A stretch of DNA of 64,000 bases from Streptomyces humicola (GCF_024436035.1 NZ_JANFNG010000012.1:124001-188000); one strand, 5' to 3'; shown: positions 26,403-35,484, numbered from the stretch's first letter. Notes: generated by a model not told the origin, from the sequence alone. Numbers and translations are program-made.

Positions 26403-26963
26403 ATGAGTTCGTTCTTGACCGCAGTTGTCGCCAGCGTGACGATACTCGGCATTGTTCTGGCGACCGACCTCGGGCGCCGACGCCTGACCAACGTGCGGAT
26501 GCTGCGGTCACTGCTGGCGGTCGCCATCGTCATCGCGCTTTTCGTGCACTCTCTGCCGACCAGCGGGAATGACGTGTCGATGCAACTCGCCGGCATCGGC
26601 CTGGGCGCTATCTGCGGCCTGACGGCGGGCGCGCTGCTCCCCGCCCGCCGCGGACTCAACGGCGACATCTGGACATCGGGCGGAGTCGGATACGCATTGC
26701 TCTGGTTCGTCGTTTCCGGCTCGCGCGTCCTGTTTGCCTATGGGACCGAGCACTGGTTCAGCCACGCGATCATCACGTTCAGCATCGATTACAAACTCAG
26801 CGGCCCGGACGTCTACGCGAACGCCTTTGTCTTCATGTCACTGGCCATGGTCCTGGCTCGCACCGCGGTCCTGTTGGCGAAGCGCCGCAGGCTCCGCGCC
26901 ACGGGAACGGAACCCGCGCGGCAGACGGAGGAGGAGCCGCAGGCCACCCGCGGCGCCGTCTGA
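26403..26963 (+). CDS. multi-pass membrane protein of unknown function
   Basis: 186 residues with five or six hydrophobic segments: residues 5-22, 33-51, 60-85, 93-115 and 140-162. It ends in a basic/acidic cytoplasmic-looking tail (KRRRLRATGTEPARQTEEEP). A DUF1453/CcdC-like fold is possible from the helix spacing and the RxxRRxLTNVRMLRSL segment, but I do not firmly recognise it. It is divergently transcribed from the histidine kinase/response regulator pair with about 155 bp between them, so autoregulated control by that system is an attractive inference. A strong terminator follows. Confidence 0.75.
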   Translation: MSSFLTAVVASVTILGIVLATDLGRRRLTNVRMLRSLLAVAIVIALFVHSLPTSGNDVSMQLAGIGLGAICGLTAGALLPARRGLNGDIWTSGGVGYALLWFVVSGSRVLFAYGTEHWFSHAIITFSIDYKLSGPDVYANAFVFMSLAMVLARTAVLLAKRRRLRATGTEPARQTEEEPQATRGAV

Positions 26964-26987
26964 CCAACTGCCCGCAGTCCGAGACGG

Positions 26988-27024
26988 CTTGGGCGGATCC
27001 GCGCAGGGGACGGATCCGCCCAAG
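26988..27024 (+). terminator. perfect 14-bp hairpin terminator
   Basis: CTTGGGCGGATCCG and CGGATCCGCCCAAG pair perfectly across a 9-base loop, 25 bp after the stop of the membrane protein gene. It is followed by no T-run, which is common for actinobacterial terminators. Confidence 0.75.
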
Positions 27025-27170
27025 CGCATCAACCGGGGGCGCGTAGGACTTGGGAATCAGCAGCACTGCCAGGTGAACATGATGCGGTCCAAGCGCCGGC
27101 GGCAGGGTGATCGGGGCGTTTCAACCAGTACAGGGCCCCGCAGTCGCCCCACCGGAGCCTTCCCACCAGC

Positions 27171-27740
27171 CTACTTGAGGGCGTAGGTGAGCCCGATGTG
27201 AGCCCGGACGCCTTCGGATGACGCGTGACGACCTGTCCTCATGGGTGCCCGGTCGGCGTCGGCGAAGTCGATTTCGGGGTCGTTGGTGCGGGTCCAGTAG
27301 CCGCCGAGGGCGTGGGTGCCGGCCGGGAGGCGGTCGTCGGTGAGTCTCCAGAGGGCTTCGCGGATCACAGGTTCGATGGCGCGGCCGCGCCAGGCTGTCC
27401 AGTGGGTGCGGATGGTGTCGAGGACGCGGTCTCCTCGACCGCGTTCGACGGCGGGGATGCCGGGTCCGATGAAGGAGAGCCAGAACCGGAGATAGGGGGC
27501 GTCGATGCGGTAGCGCGACTCGCGGCTGGGCCGTGTGGACAGGGAGAGGTCGATGGCCACCATGCGGCGGGTGGTGAGCAGTTCGAGGGAGCAGGTCAGT
27601 GAGCCGGGGTTCAGGCCGTCGGCGGCGCGTCCGATGAGGGAGAAGGTGCGCTCGCCGTGGCCAATCGCGCTCAGCACGGTGCGGGCCTGGGCCTCGGTGG
27701 GCAACTCCGCGGCCAGGGTGCGTTCCCTAGCCCGGGCGCA
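27171..27740 (-). pseudogene. DUF234-type ATPase C-terminal fragment
   Basis: The minus frame contains LPTEAQARTVLSAIGHGERT, RYRIDAPYLRFWLSFIGPG, GRAIEPVIREALWRL, GGYWTRTNDPEIDFADADR. The DPYLRFWxxF...GxxxEExxRE...WW...EID pattern is the DUF234 nuclease-like tail of ExeA/archaeal-type AAA ATPases. The N-terminal Walker domain is missing; upstream residues are out-of-frame noise. The sequence after EIDFADADR also lacks the expected ending. Truncated on both sides. Confidence 0.5.
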
Positions 27741-27899
27741 GATTGGCGAGGCCGCGCTTGTCCAAGCGGACATGCCGTCCGGGTGGACGTCGCAGCCGTC
27801 GAACAGCGCCGAGTCGGCGTTCGGCTCGGCGAGTCCGACGAAGCCTTCGACTTGCCAGCCGATCAGTGAGATCGGTGCCCAGGATGCGTCGATCAAGCC

Positions 27900-28200
27900 G
27901 AGGGTGGTTGCAGACGGGATGCTCACGAAGGGGTCGGAACGGATCTCGGTTCGCATCGCTGCCTACGAGCCCGGCGATGCGGCGCAGGTGTTCGACGCGG
28001 TGAAGGAGACTCTGCCGCACTGCTCTTCGCTCACCGCAAGCACTGACGGTGGCACGTCCCACGTGAGGTTGATCATGGAGCCCGCTCCGGCGCTCGGTGA
28101 TGACACGTTGCTTTTGAAGTCCGAGGTGACTGAGGGAGGGGCGACCGCGGTGATCCCTGGTTACCCGTACCGTTGCTGGATCGGCGTTGGATTCACGTGA
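27900..28200 (+). pseudogene. C-terminal fragment of a sensor-domain-like secreted protein
   Basis: The frame reads LTKGSERISVRIAAYEPGDA, AQVFDAVKETLPHCSSLTAS, then VRLIMEPAPALGDDTLLLKS and PYRCWIGVG before a stop at 28198. The pattern (charged beta strand, AxxxxxVxxxLxxC, GDDTLLL) is that of actinobacterial secreted or lipid-anchored sensor domains such as PknH-like extracellular domains. The beginning is lost. Its last 40 bases closely resemble non-coding DNA at 37703-37750. Confidence 0.4.
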
Positions 28201-28206
28201 CGGCGC
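28159..28206. repeat. copy of a 48-bp repeat shared with 37703-37750
   Basis: GGTTACCCGTACCGTTGCTGG here and GGTTATCCGTACCGCTGCTGG at 37703 are nearly identical. The match continues through the GNGNTGGATNCA part to a TGACGG. Here it coincides with the end of a decayed coding frame; there it is intergenic. Confidence 0.45.
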
Positions 28207-28214
28207 GTTCAGTG

Positions 28215-29354
28215 TCACCCGCCGATGGCCTTCGCCCAGCCCCGGGCGACCGTGTCCCTCGCCTTCCCCGTCTGTGCGTCTGTCGGGAATTCCGGCGTTC
28301 CCTCAACCGTCGGCAGCTTTGCGGCGGCGGCCTCGTCGAGAGTGCCGTTCTTCTTCATGACGTCCGCCAGCACCGGGCGGGCGTAGCCGTAGAGCCGGAG
28401 GTTTTGGCCCTCGGTGCTGAAGAGGTACTCCTGCCACAGGCGGGCAACCGCCGGGTGCGGGGCGTTCTTGTTGATCGCCAGTGCGTAGTACTGGGCGAAG
28501 CTGCCGTCGAAAGGGATCGCGACCTGCAAGTTCACACCCTTGTTGCGGAACTGGTCGGCGTAGTTGAGGTTGACGTAGTCCCAGTCGATGTTGATGGGCG
28601 TCTGACCGCTTTCGACCGTGGCCGAGGTGGACGCGACGGGGTTGAAGTTGCCTTTCCTTTTGAGCTCGGCGAAGAAGTCGAGACCGGGCTGGATGTTGTC
28701 GAACGAACCGTTGTTCGCCAGGGCGGCCGCGTACACGCTGGCAAAGGCGGTACCGGACCGGGTGGGGTTTCCTTCGAGCGCGACCTTGCCCTTGTACTCG
28801 GGCTTCAGCAGATCGGCGAACGTCTGGGGACAGGTCTGGACGCGGTTGGCATCGCAGCCGATGGAGATGTAGCCCCCGTAGTTGTTGTACCAGCGGGCCT
28901 GCGGGTCCTTCTGGCTGCTCGGGATCGAGTCGTAGGCGGCGACCTTGTACGGCGCGAGCAGGTTCTGGGCAGCTGCTGCCCGCGCGAACGTATCCCCCAC
29001 GTCGATCACGTCGGGGGCATTCCGCCGGTCCCTGCTCTTCTTGACGGCGTCGACCTCGTCCTCGCTGTGGCCCTGCGGATTGGCGACCGTCACCTTGATG
29101 CCGTACTTCTTCTCGAAGCCCTCGATCAGGCCGCCGTAGTTGGCCCAGTCGCGGGGAAGCGCGATCGCGTTGAGCTTGCCTTCGTGCTTCGCAGCGGCGA
29201 TCAGTGCGCTCATGCCGCCCACGTCCTCGGCAGAGGTGGCCACCGACGGCTTCTGGGGCGTGACGGGCGGTGTGTGGCCACAGGCGTTCAGACCCAGCGC
29301 GACGAGGGCGAGGCAGCCGGACACGGCCACTGCTCGGGCACGGGGCACAGTCAC
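28215..29354 (-). CDS. ABC-type solute-binding lipoprotein (family 1), orphan
   Basis: The start is GTG at 29354, with TGGAG seven bases upstream, preferred over the longer frame to 29387. The 379-residue protein has a lipoprotein signal with the lipobox LGLNAC (Cys about 25). The mature part has the family-1 binding-protein look: GKLNAIALPRDWANYGGLIE, FEKKYGIKVTV, DVIDVGDTFARAAAAQNLLA, WYNNYGGYISIGCD, NIDWDYVNLNYADQ, and a C-terminal HPAVARLWQEYLFSTEGQN. These resemble binding proteins for polyamines, iron or phosphonates; the ligand cannot be read. No permease or ATPase gene lies next to it, so it must share a distant importer or be left over from a broken operon. Confidence 0.88.
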   Translation of the reverse strand: MTVPRARAVAVSGCLALVALGLNACGHTPPVTPQKPSVATSAEDVGGMSALIAAAKHEGKLNAIALPRDWANYGGLIEGFEKKYGIKVTVANPQGHSEDEVDAVKKSRDRRNAPDVIDVGDTFARAAAAQNLLAPYKVAAYDSIPSSQKDPQARWYNNYGGYISIGCDANRVQTCPQTFADLLKPEYKGKVALEGNPTRSGTAFASVYAAALANNGSFDNIQPGLDFFAELKRKGNFNPVASTSATVESGQTPINIDWDYVNLNYADQFRNKGVNLQVAIPFDGSFAQYYALAINKNAPHPAVARLWQEYLFSTEGQNLRLYGYARPVLADVMKKNGTLDEAAAAKLPTVEGTPEFPTDAQTGKARDTVARGWAKAIGG

Positions 29355-29848
29355 GATGGCTCCAGAAGGCGAGGAATACCGGAACAATCATCACCGATGG
29401 ATATCTGGTTGTTGCAGGGCGGGTGGTGCCATCGGAGCGGACGACTGGTGACGCTGTGTTCTTTGGCGGGTTTTTTTGGCGGCAAGCTCGCGGGGCGAGC
29501 CACTATTCCTTGCCACGCACGGGTGGGCCGCGCGGTCCCCGAAGCGGGCGAGGCCGACGCGGTACCCCAGCCTGCGCCCATCCGGTACCGGCCGCCAGCA
29601 GTACCGGGTAGCCCGAGGTGGCGGGGCCTGCGCTGTACCGCCTTGGTCTACCGGGTCGATGACGCGGTCATCGAGGCCACAGTACTCGGCCACCTCGATC
29701 GCGGAAGCCAGCCGATGAACCGCGAGATCCGCGCCCTGCCGGGCCGCAACGACCGGGGGGAACGACGCCCGCGGGCAAGAAGCCGTAACCGCGCCTGTGA
29801 GGCGCCCCGGACAGCTGTGGCCGGTCGTGGGCGACCGCACGATCGCCC
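29355..29848. other. gene-free spacer of about 490 bp
   Basis: This stretch lies upstream of the binding-lipoprotein gene and downstream of the next minus-strand gene. No frame gives a convincing protein. One short plus-frame phrase (ALVYRVDDAVIEATVLGHLD at about 29640-29700) is protein-like but too short to assign. A GTTTTTTTGGC tract at about 29467 is the only T-rich run. Confidence 0.35.
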
Positions 29849-32743
29849 TCACAATGCCGTGTCGTCCCTCCCCCAGCTGCCGCTGGGAGGTGCTCCCTCG
29901 CCGAGAAACATCTCGCCGAGGCCTTCCGCCGCTGGCGTGGCACCGTTGGGGAGGGATTGTTCGGCCCAGATGACTTTGCCGACGGGGGTGTAACGAGTCC
30001 CCCAGCGGTCGACCAACTGGGCGACCAGGAAGAGTCCGCGGCCGCCCTCATCGGTGACTTTGGCCCGGCGCAGGCGGGGCCCGGTGCTGCTGCCGTCGGA
30101 GACCTCGCAGATCAGGGTGCGGTCGCGGAGCAGCCGGACGGTGACGGGCTCGGTGCCGTAGCGGATGGCGTTGGTGATCAGCTCGCTGAGGACGAGCTCG
30201 GCGGCGAAGGCGATCTGCCCCAGGCCCCACTCTGTCAGCCGGCGGACGCAGGCCGTGCGAACCGGGGCCACCGCCGCAGGGTCGCGGGGCACGTCCCACT
30301 CGGCGACCTGCTCGGGGTCGAGCCGGCGCGTGCGGGCCACCAGCAACGCGATGTCATCGCTGGGCCGGGCGGGCAGCATGGCCTCGAGCACCGCCGCGCA
30401 GGTGGCCTCCGGGGTGCGGTCAGGTCCGGCCAGGGCACGACGCAGGGCCTCCAGACCGGCGTCCAGGTCGCGATCGCGGTCCTCGATCAGCCCGTCGGTG
30501 TAGAGCACCAGCCGGGAGCCTTCGGGCACCGTCAGCTCGGCGCTCTCGAACGGCAGCCCGGCGCCCAGGCCCAGCGGAGGGGAGATCGGCACAGAGAAGA
30601 AGACCACGGTGCCATCGGGGTGGACCAGCGCCGGCGTCGGATGGCCGGCGGTAGCAACGGCCACCTGCCCAGAGGCGGGATCGTAAACGGTGTACAGGCA
30701 GGTGGCCCCGGCGATCCCCTGCGCGTCCTCCCCGGCGGAGTCCTCCCCGGCGGCGGTCTCTTCGGCATCGATGTGCGCCACCAGGTCGTCCAGGCGGCCC
30801 AGCAGTTCGTCCGGAGGCATGTCCAGGGCGGAGAAGTTGTGAACGGCTGTGCGCAGCCGGCCCATGGTGGCTGCGGCGTGCAGGCCGTGCCCGACGACAT
30901 CGCCGACCACCAGGGCCACCCGGGCGCCGGACAGGGGGATGACGTCGAACCAGTCCCCGCCGACCCCGGCTCGGGCCGGAAGGTAGCGGTAGGCAGCCTC
31001 AAGGGCGCTCTGCTCGGGCAGGCCGCGGGGCAGCAGGCTGTGCTGCAGGGTGACGGCCATGGCGTGCTCGCGGGTGTAGCGGCGGGCGTTGTCGATACAC
31101 ACCGCTGCCCGGGCGGCCAGCTCTTGGGCGACGGACACATCCTCTTCGTCAAACGGCGCGGAGGCATTCGCCCGCCAGAAGTGCGCCGCCCCCAGCACAA
31201 TCCCCCGAGCCCGCAGGGGGACGACGATCAGGGAGTGGATACCGTCGTCCAGGACGTGCTGGGCACGTTCGGGGTCCTGAGCCCGCCAGTCATCAGAGGT
31301 GCTCAGGTTCCTCTCGAGGACCGCTCGGCCGTTGGCCACCGCCGCTGAGGTGGGGTGGGTGGCAACGAATCGGATCAGCTCGCCAACGGGATACAGACAG
31401 TGACGCCCCTCCCGGCCGACGGCGGCGGTGCGGCGCATCTCGGCGCCCACACCGGGCGGCTCTTCGCCGCGCAGGACCGGGTCCACGAGGTCGACGGTGA
31501 CGACGTCCGCGAACCGGGGGACCGCCACCTCCGCCAGTTCCTCAGCGGTGCGCCTTACATCCAGCGTGGTCCCGATCCGCATCCCTGCGTCGTAGAGCAG
31601 CTTCAACCGTTCGCGGGCCACCTTGGCCTTGCCGGAGAGAGCCCGCAGGTCGGTGGTGTCCCGGAGCGTCACCACACTGCCGGCCGGCCCGTGGGGGGCG
31701 ATGAGCCGCTTGTTGACCGCCAGTAGTCGGTCGGCCGCCAGGTGTACCTCGTCGGTGGTCGGCCGATCGGAGGTGAGCAGCTCGGCGAGGTCCGGCTCCA
31801 GCCCCAGACCGGTGACGTGGCGCCCCTCCGCGTCCGCCGGCAGGTCCAGCAGCCGCCGTGCCTCGTCGTTGGCCAGCATCAGCCGGCCGTCGCCGCCGAT
31901 GACCAGCACTCCCTCCCGCACCGTGTGCAGGACCGAGTCGTGGTGTTCGTACATCCGGGTCATCTCGGCCAGGCCCAGGCCGTGGGTCTGGCGCCGCAAC
32001 CGACGGCCCACCAGGCCCGACCCGGCCGCGGCGATGGCGAGAGCCGCGGCTGCGCCCCCGTACAGGACCGGCAGCTGCCGGTCCACCCGGTGCCGCACTC
32101 TCTCGACCGTGACGGGGACCGAGACGATGGCGACGACCGAGCCGTGGGCGTCCTTGACGGGGACCGCCGAGATCACGGAAAGGCCCAGGGCCCCTTGAAA
32201 GGTGCTGGTGAAGGCCTTGCCGACCGCCGCCTGCGCGTAGGGGCCGATGACGTGTTTCCCGATCAGACTCGGGTTGCTGTGGGTGAGGGCGATCCCGTCC
32301 AGCCTGTACACAATGACGGCATCGACGCCGGCGGCCTTGCGGGCCGCCTCGGCGCGCGGCTGCAGCACCGCGGTCGGGTCGGGGCTGGCCAGTGCCGTCA
32401 GGATCCCCGGGGAGTTCGCGAACGCTTGAGCCACGGCAAGCGTCCGGTGCTGGGCATCCACCATGGTGTCGCGCCGGGCCTGCAGCACGAGAGGCACCAG
32501 CGCGGCGGCGACGAGCAGCACCACGATCGCCAGCTGCAGCAGCAGCACCCGGCCGGCGAGGCTGCGCACGCTCAGTAGGGAGCGCAAGCGCCGCAGCAGC
32601 CGCCACGACTTTCCCTGAGGGGGCTGGTTGTGCTCCTGGTGCCCTTGATGGCCGCGTCCCGGACGAGGAAGCCGACCGGGCACACGGGTACTCGTGGACG
32701 GATGGAACAACCGACGCCCAGAATGACCCGAAACTCCCCGCAT
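29849..32743 (-). CDS. membrane sensor SpoIIE-family phosphatase with C-terminal kinase-type ATPase (paralogue B)
   Basis: A 964-residue paralogue of the gene at 17776-20445. It has a basic N-terminal arm, membrane helix (about 66-88), a complete CitA/DcuS-like single Cache domain (LAVAQAFANSPGIL, VIVYRLDGIALTHSNPSLIG, AVPVKDAHGSVVAIVS), a second helix, PAS (EHHDSVLHTVREGVLVIG), GAF, SpoIIE phosphatase (GVGGDWFDVIPLSGARVALV, GDVVGHGLHA, LYTDGLIEDRD) and HATPase_c_2 (SELITNAIRYG, DEGGRGLFLVAQL). The Cache domain suggests sensing of a small extracellular molecule, possibly a carboxylate, that controls dephosphorylation or phosphorylation of anti-anti-sigma factors. The ATG at 32743 lacks a strong ribosome site and a shorter start is possible. 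The 45 bases around the start resemble those upstream of paralogue A. Confidence 0.88.
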   Translation of the reverse strand: MRGVSGHSGRRLFHPSTSTRVPGRLPRPGRGHQGHQEHNQPPQGKSWRLLRRLRSLLSVRSLAGRVLLLQLAIVVLLVAAALVPLVLQARRDTMVDAQHRTLAVAQAFANSPGILTALASPDPTAVLQPRAEAARKAAGVDAVIVYRLDGIALTHSNPSLIGKHVIGPYAQAAVGKAFTSTFQGALGLSVISAVPVKDAHGSVVAIVSVPVTVERVRHRVDRQLPVLYGGAAAALAIAAAGSGLVGRRLRRQTHGLGLAEMTRMYEHHDSVLHTVREGVLVIGGDGRLMLANDEARRLLDLPADAEGRHVTGLGLEPDLAELLTSDRPTTDEVHLAADRLLAVNKRLIAPHGPAGSVVTLRDTTDLRALSGKAKVARERLKLLYDAGMRIGTTLDVRRTAEELAEVAVPRFADVVTVDLVDPVLRGEEPPGVGAEMRRTAAVGREGRHCLYPVGELIRFVATHPTSAAVANGRAVLERNLSTSDDWRAQDPERAQHVLDDGIHSLIVVPLRARGIVLGAAHFWRANASAPFDEEDVSVAQELAARAAVCIDNARRYTREHAMAVTLQHSLLPRGLPEQSALEAAYRYLPARAGVGGDWFDVIPLSGARVALVVGDVVGHGLHAAATMGRLRTAVHNFSALDMPPDELLGRLDDLVAHIDAEETAAGEDSAGEDAQGIAGATCLYTVYDPASGQVAVATAGHPTPALVHPDGTVVFFSVPISPPLGLGAGLPFESAELTVPEGSRLVLYTDGLIEDRDRDLDAGLEALRRALAGPDRTPEATCAAVLEAMLPARPSDDIALLVARTRRLDPEQVAEWDVPRDPAAVAPVRTACVRRLTEWGLGQIAFAAELVLSELITNAIRYGTEPVTVRLLRDRTLICEVSDGSSTGPRLRRAKVTDEGGRGLFLVAQLVDRWGTRYTPVGKVIWAEQSLPNGATPAAEGLGEMFLGEGAPPSGSWGRDDTAL

Positions 32744-33109
32744 AGTCCATTTCTATCGCTTCTGGGCTGGCGATCACGGGGCGACGGGAGTGGGGAGGGT
32801 GTCGGGCGGCTCGGCTTGGTGGTCCGCGCTCGAAATCCTTCGGGGGGTGGCGGGAGCCGATGGTGTGTGTGCCTGCTGGTCGGAGGTCGGCGACGGCTCG
32901 TGGACCGGCGAGGAGATCACCGACGCCTCGGTTGCCGCCAAGCTGTGCACCGAAGTCTTCGAGGCGGCGTGGACCCGGGGGCCGTACCGCATGACCAGTA
33001 CGAGATGCGCTGAAGCCGAGCACGCGGACCACTGCGAATGCACTAAACAGGGCCCCCGCCCGCCTCGCCCGCCGGCGGGCGGGGGTTCTGGTGATTCTGG
33101 CCTGAGTGG
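32744..33109. other. spacer with a possible decayed frame
   Basis: Around 32815-33013 one plus frame reads EEITDASVAAKLCTEVFEAA WTRG and, after a shift, VPHDQYEMR-stop. That looks like the C-terminal end of a small actinobacterial regulator-associated protein (DUF6879-like), but the evidence is thin. The remainder up to 33109 contains a CCCGCCCGCC...GGCGGGCGGG hairpin at about 33056-33081, probably a terminator between convergent fragments. Confidence 0.3.
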
Positions 33110-33346
33110 TCAGGGACCGGCCGGTTCGCGCGCACCGGCTCGGTGCTGGTCGTGGGTGAGCGTGGGGTAGTCGGTGTAGCCGGTTTCGCCACCGACGTAC
33201 ATCAGGTACTTCTCGCGCATCGGGTTGAGCGGTGCGTCGATGCGAAGCCGTTCGACGAGGTCGGGGTTGGCCAGGAACGGTCGGCCCAGCGCGATCAGGC
33301 CGGCTCCCGCGTGCAGCAACCGTTCGCCCGCCTGCCTGACTCCGTC
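33110..33346 (-). pseudogene. Old Yellow Enzyme (alkene reductase) C-terminal fragment
   Basis: The minus frame reads AGAGLIALGRPFLANPDLVE, RLRIDAPLNPMREKYLMYVG, GETGYTDYPTL. This is the conserved last third of NemA-type NADH:flavin oxidoreductases (FGRPFLANPDLVERL...YTDYP). The TIM-barrel core and flavin site are missing. The break abuts the MerR remnant. Confidence 0.65.
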
Positions 33347-33360
33347 GGCGGGCAGCGACG

Positions 33361-33542
33361 GCGAATGGGCCATCGACCGAGTCATCCGCATTCAGGCGCT
33401 CTACGCCGCCGGTCTGTGCAGCAGAAAGATCGCGCGGCTGCTCCCCTGCATGCGGGACGCGGACGGCGGCCCGAACGAGATCGCCACTCCACAGCTGGTC
33501 GAAGAACTCGCCAAGGAGCGCAGCCGCATCAGCTCAGTGTGA
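33361..33542 (+). pseudogene. MerR-family regulator middle fragment
   Basis: The frame reads AIDRVIRIQALYAAGLCSRK, IARLLPCMRDADGGPN, TPQLVEELAKERSRI and stops at 33540. It corresponds to the second helix pair of the MerR DNA-binding domain and the start of its coiled coil; both the N-terminal helix-turn-helix and the effector part are gone. MerR regulators of this type often sit beside alkene reductases, so this and the previous fragment probably come from one ancestral locus that collapsed here. Confidence 0.55.
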
Positions 33543-33595
33543 CCAGCGCTCGCCCCCGAGCATCCAAATCCGCCCACAGAAAGCAGAATTCAGTA

Positions 33596-34537
33596 CTAGA
33601 GGCGCTGCAGGCGGACGTTGAGGGAGTCGTGGATGGCATCGCCGATCAGGTTGAACGCCACGACCGTGGCGACCAGGACGATCGCCGGAGGATACACCAG
33701 CCACCAGTAGCCATCGAAGAGGTAGTTGAGACCGCCGGAGAGCATGGTTCCCCAGTCGGCGTGCGGTGGTGGCAGCCCGAGGCCGAGGAAGCTCAGCGTT
33801 GACAGGGTGAGGATGGCGTCGGCGATGGTGAACGTGGCGTTCACGATGATGACACCGATGGCGTTCGGTACCAGGTGCCGCATCACGATGCGCCATCTGG
33901 TGCCCCCCATCATCCTTGCCGCGTGCACGAAATCCCGTGTCCTGAGGGTCAGTACCTCGCCCCTCACCAGCCGGGCCACCCCGAGCCAGGACAGTAGCGA
34001 CAGCAGGATGATGATCAGCCACAGGTTCGGCGTGAACAGGTTCACCAGGATCAGCAGCAGCACCAGGCCGGGGATGGCGAGGAAGGTGTCGATGACACGC
34101 ATCATGACGGCGTCGATGATCCCGCCGACAAAGCCCGAGACGGCGCCGTACAACGTGCCGATGACCGTCGTGACGACGGCCACGGCGAAGCCGAGTTCCA
34201 GCGACGACCTGCCGCCCTCCATCAGCCGCCCCAGAACGTCGTAGCCAGAGGCATCAGTGCCCAGCGGATGCTGCCCACTGGGCGGGAGCTCGGCGAGGTC
34301 CAGCCGAACCGTGACCTGGTTGGTCTGGTAGAACAGCGGCCCGAGGACGCAGAACAGCAGGATCACGGCGACCAACCCCAGGCCTGCGAGGGCCCGCCGG
34401 TTCTTGACGAACGCCGACAGGACCAGCCGCCCAGGACTGCGCTGTCCTGCTCCGCGGGCAACCGGCTCCGGCGGGCCGGCCGGGCCGTCCGACGCGGGGA
34501 TCTGGGCCGCACCCAGCCCTGGTTCACGCGCTGACAT
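33596..34537 (-). CDS. peptide-type ABC importer permease (DppC/OppC-like)
   Basis: 313 residues, about six membrane helices, with the OppC N-terminal domain (LVLSAFVKNRRALAGLGLVA) and the BPD_transp_1 permease domain. The EAA loop that docks the ATPase reads HAARMMGGTRWRIVMRHLVP, and GTDASGYDVLGRLMEGGRSS is typical of OppC/DppC. Its ATG overlaps the stop of the upstream permease (34524-34537), so the two are coupled. It is the last surviving gene of the operon. The usual DppD/DppF ATPase genes do not follow; only intergenic DNA and the MerR remnant do. Confidence 0.92.
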   Translation of the reverse strand: MSAREPGLGAAQIPASDGPAGPPEPVARGAGQRSPGRLVLSAFVKNRRALAGLGLVAVILLFCVLGPLFYQTNQVTVRLDLAELPPSGQHPLGTDASGYDVLGRLMEGGRSSLELGFAVAVVTTVIGTLYGAVSGFVGGIIDAVMMRVIDTFLAIPGLVLLLILVNLFTPNLWLIIILLSLLSWLGVARLVRGEVLTLRTRDFVHAARMMGGTRWRIVMRHLVPNAIGVIIVNATFTIADAILTLSTLSFLGLGLPPPHADWGTMLSGGLNYLFDGYWWLVYPPAIVLVATVVAFNLIGDAIHDSLNVRLQRL

Positions 34538-35477
34538 ACCGTATCCGTGGGTCTAGGAGGCTGTAGGCGATGTCGGTGGCCAGGCTCCCGAGCACCGTGG
34601 CGACTCCGACCACGAGGGTGGACGCGAGCAGTATCGGGTAGTCGTGGCTGGTGGCGGCCTGGAAGAACAGCAGCCCCATGCCCGGATAGTTGAAAACCTC
34701 TTCGGCGATGACTGCGCCTGCGACGATCCCTGGAGCCGACAGGCCCAGGATGGTGATGATCGGCAGCAGGGAGTTGCGCAGGACGTGCCTGAGGAGGACC
34801 AACCGCTCCGACAGGCCCTTGGACCGCGCAACGAGGATGTACTCCTGGGCGAGGGCATCGATGGCCGACGACCGCATGTACCTGCTGTAACCGGCCACGC
34901 TGACCAGGGTCAGGGTCACAACGGGGAGGACCAGGGCACGCGGGTCGGCCAGGATCCCGCCCACCGTTGTGGCCTGGGGTGCCTCGGGAGGAAGGAGGTG
35001 GAACTGCACGCAGAAGACGGCGATCAGCAGGAGCGCGAAGAAGAAGTCCGGCATCGCGTACAGGATGAAGGCCGCCACTGTGAACACGTTGTCCCCGACG
35101 CCGTTGCGTCGCACCGCCTGGTAGATCCCGAGAGGCAGGGCGACGACCAGCGAGAGGGTCGTCGACAGGCCGAGCAGGAGGGCGTCGCGCGGTAGCCGCT
35201 GCGCGATCAGCGTCGACACCGGCTGGTGCAGGGAGTACGAGGTGCCGAAGTTGCCGCGCATCACTTGATCCACGTAGGTGACGAACTGCTCGGCCAGCGG
35301 CTGGTTCAGACCGTTGGTGCTGTTGAAGATGGCGATCCTGCTGGCCGTGGCCTTCACTCCGAGGGTGGCCTGAGCCGCATTGCCGGGTTCGAGGTGGATC
35401 ATGATGAACGTCAGGACCATGATGCCGATCACGACCACGATGGCTTGACCGACCCGGCGAACAAGGTAATGAGTCAC
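34524..35477 (-). CDS. peptide-type ABC importer permease (DppB/OppB-like)
   Basis: Start GTG at 35477 (VTHYLVRRVGQAIVVVIGIM), the typical DppB beginning; the frame is open farther upstream but without homology. 317 residues, six helices, with LIAQRLPRDALLLGLSTTLS in the middle and an EAA loop LVARSKGLSERLVLLRHVLR followed by NSLLPIITILGLS and EEVFNYPGMGLLFFQA, all standard for the family. It starts seven bases after the binding-protein stop and overlaps the next permease, so the three genes form one operon. It supplies half of the membrane channel for an oligopeptide-like substrate. Confidence 0.93.
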   Translation of the reverse strand: MTHYLVRRVGQAIVVVIGIMVLTFIMIHLEPGNAAQATLGVKATASRIAIFNSTNGLNQPLAEQFVTYVDQVMRGNFGTSYSLHQPVSTLIAQRLPRDALLLGLSTTLSLVVALPLGIYQAVRRNGVGDNVFTVAAFILYAMPDFFFALLLIAVFCVQFHLLPPEAPQATTVGGILADPRALVLPVVTLTLVSVAGYSRYMRSSAIDALAQEYILVARSKGLSERLVLLRHVLRNSLLPIITILGLSAPGIVAGAVIAEEVFNYPGMGLLFFQAATSHDYPILLASTLVVGVATVLGSLATDIAYSLLDPRIRYVSA

Positions 35478-35484
35478 GATTGGC

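Noticed and set aside
29630-29710. RelE-like phrase ALVYRVDDAVIEATVLGHLD
   Set aside because: Only about 20 residues resemble a toxin strand; no catalytic residues, start or antitoxin gene.
28173-29993. 606-codon plus frame opposite the solute-binding lipoprotein
   Set aside because: It is antisense to a clear lipoprotein gene and shows no domain or start signal.
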